From NCBI GenBank assembly GCA_022770525.1, contig JALEHN010000047.1, forward strand, positions 1-64,000: a stretch of 64,000 nucleotides of DNA, read 5' to 3'. Both the position numbers and the translations under genes were made by a program. Positions 7,361-15,583 of the stretch are shown here, in pieces. The notes under the pieces were generated by a model. It made no database searches, had not been told where the DNA came from, and saw only the letters and a program-made list of their open reading frames with translations. This DNA is from Clostridiales bacterium. Lineage in GTDB: Bacteria > Bacillota > Clostridia > Lachnospirales > Lachnospiraceae. Position 1 is the first letter of the stretch; the number at the start of each line of letters is the position of its first letter.

Positions 7361-9968
7361 TGGCCACAGCATATTAAACAGGGCGTTTTATGGTGTTCCT
7401 GATCTGACAAATTCTGAAGGACTGCATACCAATGCGGTTTATGGATTTTTAAATATTATGTTTAAAATACTTGATGAAGAAAAGGCTGAATATCTGGCTG
7501 TTGCTTTTGATGTTCATGCGCCGACATTCAGACATCAAATGTATGATGCCTATAAAGGCACAAGAAAAGCAATGCCTGATGAATTAAGACAGCAGGTTCC
7601 TCTGATGAAAGAGGTCTTAAATGCCATGGGGATTTCTATTATGGAGATGGAAGGCTTTGAGGCGGATGATATCCTTGGTACGGTGGCAAGGCAATGTGAG
7701 ACGGCAGGCTTTTTAGTTTCGGTCATATCCGGTGACAGAGACCTGCTGCAGCTGGCCACAGAATATACAAAAATCCGGATACCTAAAACAAAAATGTCCG
7801 GTACGGAGGTAGAAGATTACAACGCTTCGGATGTCATGGCAAAATATCAGGTCACACCGACAGAATTTATTGATATGAAGGCACTGATGGGGGATACGTC
7901 GGATAATATTCCGGGAGTGCCGGGTATTGGAGAGAAAACGGCAGCCAAAATTATCATGACATATCATTCAATTGAAAATGCCTATGCCCATGCGGCAGAG
8001 ATTAAACCTAAAAAGGCATCGGAAAATCTGAGCCGGTATTATGAACAGGCACAGATGAGCAAAGTCCTTGCCACAATTCATACCTCCTGTGGTTTTACAC
8101 TGGATGTCGATCAGGCTGAAATTAAAGATATGTATAATGAAAATGCATACCGTATTTTTAAGCGTCTTGAATTTAAAAATATATTGAACCGGTTTAATGT
8201 GGAGACGTCTGATGATGAGAATGTGGCAGATTGCGTCGTTGTTACAGATGATATGAATGAGGCGCTGGTGATATTTAATAAAGCCGAAAGTAAACCTTAT
8301 GTCGGTATTGCGCGGATATTTGATGAAGATACAGCCGGTGTCAGTCTGGCTATATCCGAACGCGAAATATATTTTATCGAAGAAAGCGGCTTCCTTACAG
8401 GAGAAATGCTTGGCGATATGATTCATAAGCTGACACAAAAAACAAAGGGTATTTTTATAAATTTAAAGGCTCATGTTCCGTTTGCGGATCTTGATGAGAC
8501 AGCCTGCGCATTTGATGCCGGTCTTGCGGCATATCTTTTAAATCCGCTTAAAGATTCTTATGACTATGATGATATTGCCAGGGATTATCTTGGACAGACG
8601 CTGCCGTCAGAATCCGACCTGTTCGGAAAGAAAAAGAAAGCCGAAGTGAGAAAGGCTTCACCGGAAGCATTTAAAAATTATGTCGGATATATGTCGCTAG
8701 TACCTTTAAAAGCCTATCCTGTTCTTTTGAACCGCCTTAAAGAAGATCAGATGGACAGGCTTTACAGTGACGTGGAACTTCCTCTTGTCTATGTTTTAAG
8801 CGATATGGAACAGTTTGGTATACGGGCGAACAGGGACGCTCTAAAGGCCTACGGCCAGAGTCTCGTGCAAAAAATTACGATGCTTGAAAATGAGATTTAT
8901 GAACGCGCCGGTGAAAAGTTTAATATCAATTCCCCAAAACAGCTGGGGGTGATATTATTTGAAAAATTGCACCTTCCATATGGCAAGAAAACAAAAACAG
9001 GCTATTCGACATCGGCTGAAGTCCTTGAAAAATTAAAAAATGAAGACCCGATTGTAAAAATGGTTCTGGAATATAGACAGCTGACAAAATTAAAGTCAAC
9101 TTATGCCGATGGACTGGAAGTTTATATCGGTGATGATGAGCGTATCCACGGCAAGTTTAATCAGACAATTACTGCCACAGGACGTATCAGCAGTACGGAA
9201 CCTAATCTCCAGAATATTCCGATTCGTATGGAACTTGGAAGACTGATCCGCAAGGTTTTCGTTCCTGAATCATCCTATATTTTTATGGATGCGGATTATT
9301 CACAGATCGAACTGCGTGTGCTGGCACATATGTCTGATGATGAGGCGCTCATTCAGGCTTACAGGGAGGACATGGATATCCACAAAATCACGGCTTCCCA
9401 GGTATTTCATGTACCGCTTGAAGAAGTGACACCGGCTTTAAGGAGCAATGCAAAGGCAGTCAATTTCGGTATTGTTTACGGCATCAGTTCCTTCGGACTT
9501 AGTCAGGATCTGAGTATTACAAGAAAAGAAGCGGAAAACTATATACAGCAGTATTTTAAAACTTATCCCAATGTGAAACAGTTTTTAGACAATGCTGTGG
9601 ATACGGCCAGGGAAAAGGGCTATTCTGTGACAATGCTTGGCAGGCGCAGACCGATACCCGAACTTAAATCAAGCAATTTCATGCAGCGTTCTTTTGGTGA
9701 ACGTATTGCCATGAACGCCCCGATTCAGGGGACGGCTGCAGATATTATTAAAATTGCCATGATCAATGTGTCACGTAAGCTTAAGGCGGGACATATGAAA
9801 TCCCGGCTGATTTTGCAGGTACACGATGAATTGCTGATTGAGACACATATCGATGAGGTGGAGCAGGTTCGCGCTATCCTTGAAAATGAGATGAAAAATG
9901 CGGTGGCTTTGCGTGTGCCCCTTGAAATTGATATCCATACGGGCAATAACTGGTATGAAGCTAAATAG
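7338..9968 (+). CDS. polA: DNA polymerase I
   Basis: 876 residues, acting in Okazaki fragment maturation and excision repair. The N-terminal 5'-3' exonuclease domain (residues 1 to about 290) is complete, with VLIDGHS, FEADDILGT and GDTSDNIPGVPGIGEKTA. The middle domain lacks the acidic DxE motif of a proofreading exonuclease (the aligned stretch is PYVGIARIFD), so 3'-5' activity is probably lost, as in Bacillus enzymes. The polymerase domain has motif A DYSQIELRVLAHMS, motif B RSNAKAVNFGIVYG and motif C QVHDELLIE. A longer TTG start at 7323 is possible, but the ATG at 7338 begins MKKIVLIDG and has GAGGAAG before it. It overlaps the previous gene and is followed 45 bases on by coaE. Confidence 0.97.
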   Translation: MKKIVLIDGHSILNRAFYGVPDLTNSEGLHTNAVYGFLNIMFKILDEEKAEYLAVAFDVHAPTFRHQMYDAYKGTRKAMPDELRQQVPLMKEVLNAMGISIMEMEGFEADDILGTVARQCETAGFLVSVISGDRDLLQLATEYTKIRIPKTKMSGTEVEDYNASDVMAKYQVTPTEFIDMKALMGDTSDNIPGVPGIGEKTAAKIIMTYHSIENAYAHAAEIKPKKASENLSRYYEQAQMSKVLATIHTSCGFTLDVDQAEIKDMYNENAYRIFKRLEFKNILNRFNVETSDDENVADCVVVTDDMNEALVIFNKAESKPYVGIARIFDEDTAGVSLAISEREIYFIEESGFLTGEMLGDMIHKLTQKTKGIFINLKAHVPFADLDETACAFDAGLAAYLLNPLKDSYDYDDIARDYLGQTLPSESDLFGKKKKAEVRKASPEAFKNYVGYMSLVPLKAYPVLLNRLKEDQMDRLYSDVELPLVYVLSDMEQFGIRANRDALKAYGQSLVQKITMLENEIYERAGEKFNINSPKQLGVILFEKLHLPYGKKTKTGYSTSAEVLEKLKNEDPIVKMVLEYRQLTKLKSTYADGLEVYIGDDERIHGKFNQTITATGRISSTEPNLQNIPIRMELGRLIRKVFVPESSYIFMDADYSQIELRVLAHMSDDEALIQAYREDMDIHKITASQVFHVPLEEVTPALRSNAKAVNFGIVYGISSFGLSQDLSITRKEAENYIQQYFKTYPNVKQFLDNAVDTAREKGYSVTMLGRRRPIPELKSSNFMQRSFGERIAMNAPIQGTAADIIKIAMINVSRKLKAGHMKSRLILQVHDELLIETHIDEVEQVRAILENEMKNAVALRVPLEIDIHTGNNWYEAK

Positions 9969-10013
9969 TGTAAATAAAGTTAAGGGAATTTTAATCTCTG
10001 TGAGGCGTATAAG

Positions 10014-10604
10014 ATGAAAGTAATTGGAATAACCGGCGGTGCCGGAAGCGGTAAATCCGAAGTGTTAAAAATACTTGCGCAGGACTTTGGGGCCTATGTC
10101 ATCATTGCCGATGATCTTGCAAGACATCTCAGTGAGAAAGGACAAATCTGTTATGAAAATATCGTCAGTGCTTTTGGCAGCGGTGTGATTGGCGATGACG
10201 GTGAGCTGGACAGGAAGAAGCTGGCTTCAATCGTATTTGGAGATGAGGCGAAGTTAAAGCTGCTCAATGAAATGACACATCCGTATGTCCGGCAGGCAAT
10301 CCTTTCGGATATCGATAAGCAAAGGGAAAAAAATACAGCATCATGTATCGTTATTGAAGCGGCACTCCTTATTGAAGCCGGATATCAGAATGTCTGTGAT
10401 GAAATGTGGTATGTGTATACGGATCCGGATATCCGCAGGCAGCGCATGAAGGAGACCAGAAATTATTCGGACGAAAAAATAGATGCCGTGATGGCCAGTC
10501 AGCTCAGTGACGAAGCATTCCGGGAGAATTGTGACAGAGTGATCGTCAATAATTCCACACTGGAAAATGTGAAAACTCAGTTAACCCGGATTTTTAAATT
10601 ATAG
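10014..10604 (+). CDS. coaE: Dephospho-CoA kinase
   Basis: 196 residues; phosphorylates dephospho-CoA in the last step of coenzyme A synthesis. The P-loop GITGGAGSGKSEV is at the N-terminus, followed by ADDLARHL (substrate contact), MTHPYVR, and EAALLIEAGYQNVCDEMWYVY, all family hallmarks. GAGGCG precedes the ATG. It follows polA in the same direction; the polA-coaE pairing is common in Firmicutes. Confidence 0.96.
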   Translation: MKVIGITGGAGSGKSEVLKILAQDFGAYVIIADDLARHLSEKGQICYENIVSAFGSGVIGDDGELDRKKLASIVFGDEAKLKLLNEMTHPYVRQAILSDIDKQREKNTASCIVIEAALLIEAGYQNVCDEMWYVYTDPDIRRQRMKETRNYSDEKIDAVMASQLSDEAFRENCDRVIVNNSTLENVKTQLTRIFKL

Positions 10605-10695
10605 TAATAAAGAATAAGTTGTATTCGGTTGTTTTTCGTATTATAATAGGCAACAGGCGTGAAGAACGCAAAATACAAAAGAAAAGGTGAAGTTA

Positions 10696-11523
10696 ATGCA
10701 GTTTGGAACGATTGCCAGCGGAAGCAGCGGCAACTGCCTTTATGCGGGAGACACAGACAGTCATCTGTTGATTGATGCGGGCATCAGCGGTAAACGAATT
10801 TGCTGCGGACTGGGCTCATTTGGTGTGGCGCCTGAAGCGATTGACGGAATTTTAGTAACACACGAACATATTGATCATATTTCAGGGCTCGGTGTGATGA
10901 TGAGAAAATTCGGCTGCAAAGTGTATGCCACTGAAGGTACGATTCATGAAATTTTAAAATCAAAGTCACTTGGCAAACTGCCCCAAAATTGCTTTGAAGC
11001 GGTCAAACCGCAGAAAAAGTTTAAAATCGGGCGTATTGAAGTGGAACCCTTTAAAATATCCCATGACGCAAAAGAGCCTGTTAGTTATGTGCTGCGCAGC
11101 GGTCAGCAAAAAATCGGTATGGTGACAGACCTTGGATATTATGATGATTATACGGTGGAATGTCTGAAAGATTCGGATGTCCTTTACATTGAGGCAAATC
11201 ATGATATAAAAATGCTTCAGGTGGGGCCATATCCGTATTATTTAAAGCAGCGTATCCTCGGCAACAGAGGCCATCTGTGCAATGAAATGGCCGGACGGCT
11301 GATTAAAGAATTGATGAATGATAAACTAAAGAAAGTCATTCTCGGTCATTTGAGCAAAGAAAACAATTTTCCGGAACTTGCACTGGAAACAGTACGTCTG
11401 GAAACAGGACTTTATGAAGGCGCCCAGTTATCGATGTTTGAGCCTCAAAGAAGTGAAGGGCTTCAATCTGAAGATATACTTGTGGCACCCCGGGACTGCG
11501 CGTCAGAATTAATTGCAATATAG
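10696..11523 (+). CDS. MBL-fold metallo-hydrolase, WalJ/YycJ-like
   Basis: 275 residues of a metallo-beta-lactamase fold. The start MQFGTIASGSSGNCLYAG is characteristic of the YycJ/WalJ group. The metal motif THEHIDHISG is intact, with a further aspartate in MVTDLGYY, NH in EANHDIKML and H in ILGHLSKENN. WalJ-type proteins are thought to be 5'-3' exonucleases linked to mismatch repair and cell-wall signalling, but here the walRK genes are not adjacent, so the exact role is inferred. A GTG at 10687 would add three residues; AAAGGTGA fits the ATG at 10696 better. Confidence 0.9.
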   Translation: MQFGTIASGSSGNCLYAGDTDSHLLIDAGISGKRICCGLGSFGVAPEAIDGILVTHEHIDHISGLGVMMRKFGCKVYATEGTIHEILKSKSLGKLPQNCFEAVKPQKKFKIGRIEVEPFKISHDAKEPVSYVLRSGQQKIGMVTDLGYYDDYTVECLKDSDVLYIEANHDIKMLQVGPYPYYLKQRILGNRGHLCNEMAGRLIKELMNDKLKKVILGHLSKENNFPELALETVRLETGLYEGAQLSMFEPQRSEGLQSEDILVAPRDCASELIAI

Positions 11524-11597
11524 AAAACAAATTTACCGAAAATCAATATGGCTTGAAAGCGATACGGCATACGGGCTTACTTAAGGAGGAAAACACA

Positions 11598-11870
11598 ATG
11601 AAAAAAACAATTATTACAGTTATTGGCAAGGATACAGTCGGTATTATCGCGAAGGTATGTACTTATCTTGCGGACAATCAGGTAAACATTCTGGATATTT
11701 CACAGACCATTGTTCAGGATTATTTTAATATGATGATGATTGTTGACAGAAACAAAACAACAAAACGTTTTGAACAGATGGCCTCAGAGCTGGAAGCACT
11801 TGGTGAAGAAATCGGTGTAAAAATAAAAATGCAGCATGAAGATATATTCAATTCAATGCACAGAATCTAA
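11598..11870 (+). CDS. ACT domain protein, UPF0237 family
   Basis: 90 residues consisting of one ACT domain: KKTIITVIGKDTVGIIAKVCTYL, then NILDISQTIVQDYFNMMMIVD. ACT domains bind small ligands, usually amino acids. An upstream in-frame start at 11553 lacks a ribosome binding site, while AAGGAGGA lies 7 bases before the ATG at 11598. It lies 19 bases before the UPF0210 gene. This ACT/UPF0210 pairing is widespread, and the two probably work together, the ACT protein perhaps sensing the ligand. The ligand is unknown. Confidence 0.92.
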   Translation: MKKTIITVIGKDTVGIIAKVCTYLADNQVNILDISQTIVQDYFNMMMIVDRNKTTKRFEQMASELEALGEEIGVKIKMQHEDIFNSMHRI

Positions 11871-11889
11871 AGAAAGGTGATAAAGCATC

Positions 11890-13254
11890 ATGATTAACTT
11901 ATTTGAAGTGACTGAAACAAATAAAATGATTGAAGAATCCAACCTTGATGTGCGTACAATCACACTGGGCATCAGCCTGTTGGACTGTGCAGATGCAGAT
12001 CTTAAAGTTACATGTGATAAAATTTATCATAAAATTACAACCGTTGCCAGAGATCTTGTGAAAACCGGTCGTGAAATTGAACTGAAATACGGTATTCCGA
12101 TTGTTAATAAACGTATATCTGTAACACCGATCGCACTTGTGGGAAGCAGCTGCTGCAAAACTGTCAAAGATTTTGTTGAAATCGGAAAAACACTGGACCG
12201 TGCGGCTAAGACAGTTGGTGTCAATTTTCTGGGTGGATTTTCCGCACTTGTGTCAAAGGGAATGACAAAGAGCGACAGACTTTTAATTGAGGCAATACCT
12301 GAGACGCTGGCATCAACAGACAGAGTGTGCAGTTCTGTGAATGTTGGCTCAACAAAGACGGGGATTGATATGGATGCTGTCAAGCTTTTGGGAGAGAAAA
12401 TTCTTGAAGCTGCAAAACTGACAGCCGCCCAGGATTCATGTGCATGTACAAAACTTGTTGTCTTTTGTAATGCACCGGATGATAATCCGTTTATGGCAGG
12501 TGCATTCCATGGCGTGACAGAGGGTGATGCGGTGATCAATGTCGGTGTCAGCGGACCGGGTGTTGTTAAGCGTGCTCTGGAAGCTGTGCGGGGACAGGAT
12601 TTTGAGGTGCTGTGCGAGACGATTAAAAAGACAGCATTTAAAGTGACACGTGTCGGACAGCTTGTTGCCAAAGAGGCTTCAAGACTTCTTAACATACCGT
12701 TTGGTATTATTGACCTTTCCCTTGCGCCTACACCGGCAGTGGGTGACAGTGTGGCTGAAATTCTTGAAGAGATCGGCCTTGAACGTGTCGGTGCCCCGGG
12801 TACGACAGCGGCCCTTGCGATGCTCAATGACCAGGTGAAAAAAGGCGGTGTCATGGCATCTTCCTATGTCGGCGGTCTTTCCGGTGCGTTTATACCTGTT
12901 TCAGAAGATCAGGGTATGATCGATGCTGTCAACGCCGGAGCGCTTACAGTTGAAAAACTGGAGGCAATGACATGTGTATGTTCTGTCGGCCTTGATATGA
13001 TCGCTATACCGGGTGATACGAAGGCATCGACAATTTCAGGTATTATTGCCGATGAAATGGCCATCGGTATGGTTAACCAGAAAACAACGGCTGTGAGAAT
13101 TATCCCTGTTCAGGGTAAAACTGTCGGAGATACGGCTGAATTTGGCGGCCTTCTCGGATATGGGCCGATTATGAAAGTCAATGATTTTGACTGTTCGGCT
13201 TTTGTCAACAGAGGCGGACGTATTCCGGCTCCGATTCACAGCTTTAAAAACTAA
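11890..13254 (+). CDS. PFL-fold protein, UPF0210 (DUF711) family
   Basis: 454 residues, the usual length of UPF0210. The protein begins [28 protein letters not shown] and has the typical conserved segments [40 protein letters not shown] and [21 protein letters not shown]. The fold is related to pyruvate formate-lyase, but without an activating enzyme or the C-terminal glycyl radical loop; the reaction is not known. AAAGGTGATAA precedes the ATG. It is in one operon with the ACT protein before it and with pepD after it (18-base gap). Confidence 0.93.
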   Translation: MINLFEVTETNKMIEESNLDVRTITLGISLLDCADADLKVTCDKIYHKITTVARDLVKTGREIELKYGIPIVNKRISVTPIALVGSSCCKTVKDFVEIGKTLDRAAKTVGVNFLGGFSALVSKGMTKSDRLLIEAIPETLASTDRVCSSVNVGSTKTGIDMDAVKLLGEKILEAAKLTAAQDSCACTKLVVFCNAPDDNPFMAGAFHGVTEGDAVINVGVSGPGVVKRALEAVRGQDFEVLCETIKKTAFKVTRVGQLVAKEASRLLNIPFGIIDLSLAPTPAVGDSVAEILEEIGLERVGAPGTTAALAMLNDQVKKGGVMASSYVGGLSGAFIPVSEDQGMIDAVNAGALTVEKLEAMTCVCSVGLDMIAIPGDTKASTISGIIADEMAIGMVNQKTTAVRIIPVQGKTVGDTAEFGGLLGYGPIMKVNDFDCSAFVNRGGRIPAPIHSFKN

Positions 13255-13272
13255 TATAAAGAGGTGGGCGTT

Positions 13273-14730
13273 ATGCTTGAAAATTTAAAACCTAAAAAGG
13301 TCATGCATTATTTTGAGGAAATCTGCAGCATTCCTCACGGTTCCGGAAACATGGAGGCAATCAGTGCTTATTGTGTTGATTTTGCAGAGAAAAGAGGCTT
13401 AAAAGTACGCAGAGACGAGATGTATAACGTTGTCATTGTTAAAGAGGCTTCAGAAGGATATGAAGATGCGCCGACAGTGATTTTACAGGGGCATATGGAT
13501 ATGGTCTGTGAAAAGAACAATGACGTGGCATTTGATTTTGAAAAAGAGGGATTAAAGCTTGGCATAGACGGAGATTTTATTTATGCTGAAGGTACGACCC
13601 TTGGCGGTGATGACGGTATAGCTGTGGCTATGATTATGGCAATTCTTGATGATGATACGATCAAACATCCGCGTCTTGAGGCAATATTTACGACTGAAGA
13701 AGAACGGGGGATGGATGGTGCTCAGTTTCTTGATACATCAGATCTTTGCGGCAAATACATGATTAATCTGGACTCTGAAGAAGAAGGGTCGATTCTTACA
13801 AGCTGTGCCGGCGGTATACATTCCGAAGCAAGCTTTGACGTATCCTATACTGAGGCGGAGGGCATCTATACAAAGATTGAAGTTAAAGGACTTCTGGGCG
13901 GCCATTCAGGCGCTGAAATCCATAAAATGAGAGCAAATGCCAATGTTCTTATGGGACGGATTTTATTTGGTCTGATCCAGCAGCTGGATATATCCGTAAT
14001 TTCCATAAACGGCGGCATGAAGGATAATGCCATTCCGAGAGAAGCTGTGTTAGAACTTTGTGTGCCGGAAGAAGAAATGCAGACACTGAATGAAGTGCTT
14101 GATCAAATTGCTTCTGAAATAAAAAATGAGTTTAAAACATCGGATCCGGAGATTGTTGTTTCTAAGACTTTTGACAGTACTGTTAAAACAATGTCCGTGA
14201 TGCATATGAGTTCACTTCAGAGAATATTATTTGTTCTTTTCAATGCACCTAACGGTATCCAGACGATGAGCGCCGATATTCCGGGACTGGTAGAGAGCTC
14301 ACTTAACCTTGGTATTCTCAGAACCGATGGTGATACAGTAAGTCTTGGCTATGGTGTCCGCAGTTCGGTCAAGTCACTGAGAACCTTAATCAGTGACAAG
14401 CTTCAGTATATGACTGAAATGATGGGCGGCATTTATAACTGTGAAGGTGAATATCCTGCATGGGAATATAAAAAAGAATCTTCACTTCGTATACTTGCCG
14501 GTGATGTATTTGAAGAACTTTACGGGCGGCGTCCGGGAATGGGTGCAATCCATGCCGGTCTTGAGTGCGGCCTGATTTCTGAAAAAATACCGGGTATAGA
14601 TATTATCTCGATCGGTCCGGATATTTATGATATCCATACACCGGATGAAAAGCTGAGCATTTCTTCAACAGAAAGGACTTATCATTACGTTGTAAAAATG
14701 CTGGAAGAATTTCCGAAATATTGTAAATAG
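13273..14730 (+). CDS. pepD: Aminoacyl-histidine dipeptidase (PepD, M20 family)
   Basis: 485 residues; a cytosolic zinc dipeptidase that cleaves Xaa-His and other dipeptides. The first metal/catalytic motif is GHMDMVCEKN and the second GTTLGGDDGIAVA. The catalytic glutamate is in FTTEEERGMDGA, a metal aspartate in MINLDSEEEG, and GGHSGAEIHKMRANAN comes from the lid domain. GAGGTG fits the ATG at 13273; a GTG at 13264 would place the site inside the gene. It is the last gene of the ACT-PFL-pepD unit; a terminator follows at 14776. Confidence 0.95.
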   Translation: MLENLKPKKVMHYFEEICSIPHGSGNMEAISAYCVDFAEKRGLKVRRDEMYNVVIVKEASEGYEDAPTVILQGHMDMVCEKNNDVAFDFEKEGLKLGIDGDFIYAEGTTLGGDDGIAVAMIMAILDDDTIKHPRLEAIFTTEEERGMDGAQFLDTSDLCGKYMINLDSEEEGSILTSCAGGIHSEASFDVSYTEAEGIYTKIEVKGLLGGHSGAEIHKMRANANVLMGRILFGLIQQLDISVISINGGMKDNAIPREAVLELCVPEEEMQTLNEVLDQIASEIKNEFKTSDPEIVVSKTFDSTVKTMSVMHMSSLQRILFVLFNAPNGIQTMSADIPGLVESSLNLGILRTDGDTVSLGYGVRSSVKSLRTLISDKLQYMTEMMGGIYNCEGEYPAWEYKKESSLRILAGDVFEELYGRRPGMGAIHAGLECGLISEKIPGIDIISIGPDIYDIHTPDEKLSISSTERTYHYVVKMLEEFPKYCK

Positions 14731-14775
14731 ATGAAGTTACGAAATTTATAAAAGTATGCATATCGGCTGCAAAAC

Positions 14776-14813
14776 GGGCAGGCTCTTCAATTTTTGAGGG
14801 ACTTGCCCTTTTT
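14776..14813 (+). terminator. Rho-independent terminator after pepD
   Basis: GGGCAGGCTCTTC pairs imperfectly, with several G-T wobbles, with GAGGGACTTGCCC, followed by TTTTT. Confidence 0.75.
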
Positions 14814-14876
14814 GTACTCATATTGTTCACTGAATGCGGCATATAATACAACAAAAATATAGAAAGCTATATTTAA

Positions 14877-15335
14877 ATGAAAGATGATCTATATTTATTG
14901 AGAAGAAAATCAGATGCCATGTATGTAAAATCAGGAGGAACATTCTGCAAAAACAAAAATAGGATCTATAAAAACAGAAATATTGTCTATAAAAATGATG
15001 AAAGATATATAGATAAAAATAATACATTCTATAATAATGAAGAAAGTAGTATTAACAACAAAAATAGAATCTATCGGAATAGATATGATACATATACAAG
15101 AAGCCGATATGACGAACGTCAGCAAAAAGCTGAAAGCCGGCAGGCCGGATTTGCTGTGCGCTCAATCATCAGTTTGTGCTGTATCATTGCATTTGTGATG
15201 TGCAGACTGGGAAACACAGAACAGTCTGAATATGTATTTGCGCAAATTACTTCAGGTGTTTCAGTGAACCAGAGCCTTCACGAAATGAAAAATACGGTTG
15301 TTGAAAAAATACAGAATTTGTTTGATTTTAAGTAA
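14877..15335 (+). CDS. Unknown Asn/Tyr-rich repeat protein with one membrane segment
   Basis: 152 residues. The first 75 residues are low complexity, built around repeated NKNRIYKN / NRNIVYKN / NKNRIYRN motifs, and very AT-rich at DNA level. Next comes a short basic stretch, then one hydrophobic segment (about residues 93-110, SIISLCCIIAFVMC), then a 40-residue tail that would be outside the cell (YVFAQITSGVSVNQSLHEM). I do not recognise the family. The ribosome binding site is weak (AGAAAGC), so the true start may lie further in. The intact membrane segment and tail suggest a real gene. It is followed at once by a repeat element. Confidence 0.55.
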   Translation: MKDDLYLLRRKSDAMYVKSGGTFCKNKNRIYKNRNIVYKNDERYIDKNNTFYNNEESSINNKNRIYRNRYDTYTRSRYDERQQKAESRQAGFAVRSIISLCCIIAFVMCRLGNTEQSEYVFAQITSGVSVNQSLHEMKNTVVEKIQNLFDFK

Positions 15336-15357
15336 TGATATTTTGTTGTAGCTGTAC

Positions 15358-15480
15358 ACAGGCAGGTAATTTCGGTACCGAAATTACCGTATGAAAGTCT
15401 TTTGACTTCGGATTTTGGCCATTTTAAATGCGAAGCATGGCCAAAATCAGTTACAGTACGCACATGGTGTGTATTGTAAT
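15358..15480 (+). repeat. Three-hairpin intergenic repeat, copy B
   Basis: This 123-bp element starts with a perfect 24-bp palindrome (15365-15388, centred on GGTACC). A spacer follows, then hairpin 2 (GATTTTGGCCAT at 15411 with ATGGCCAAAATC at 15437), then hairpin 3 (15450-15463 with 15467-15480, 14 pairs including G-U). It differs from copy C at 53815 by about four bases, and the changes in hairpin 3 keep pairing. The whole gap 15336-15583 contains only this element and the promoter of the next gene. Confidence 0.9.
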
Positions 15481-15518
15481 ATTTTGATTGAAGATTTTGG
15501 CTAATATAGTTGATTCTA

Positions 15519-15548
15519 TTGACTTGCGTTTTTAATTTGTGTTATAGT
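15519..15548 (+). promoter_or_regulatory. Promoter of the radical SAM / RNase G operon
   Basis: TTGACT at 15519-15524 is followed after 18 bases by TATAGT (15543-15548), about 35 bases before the gene. Confidence 0.5.
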
Positions 15549-15583
15549 TCTTAATTGAAAATATGTAAATACGAGGATGAAGT

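Noticed and set aside
12027-12854. 275-residue antisense frame within the UPF0210 gene
   Set aside because: Ser/Thr/Pro-rich shadow of a well-supported gene; no start signals.
15278-15463. Minus-strand frame reading TVTDFGHASHLKWPKSE, also at 53792-53983 and partly at 3060-3290
   Set aside because: It lies across the three-hairpin repeat; similar peptides in all copies only reflect the repeated DNA. No ribosome binding site and the flanks differ.
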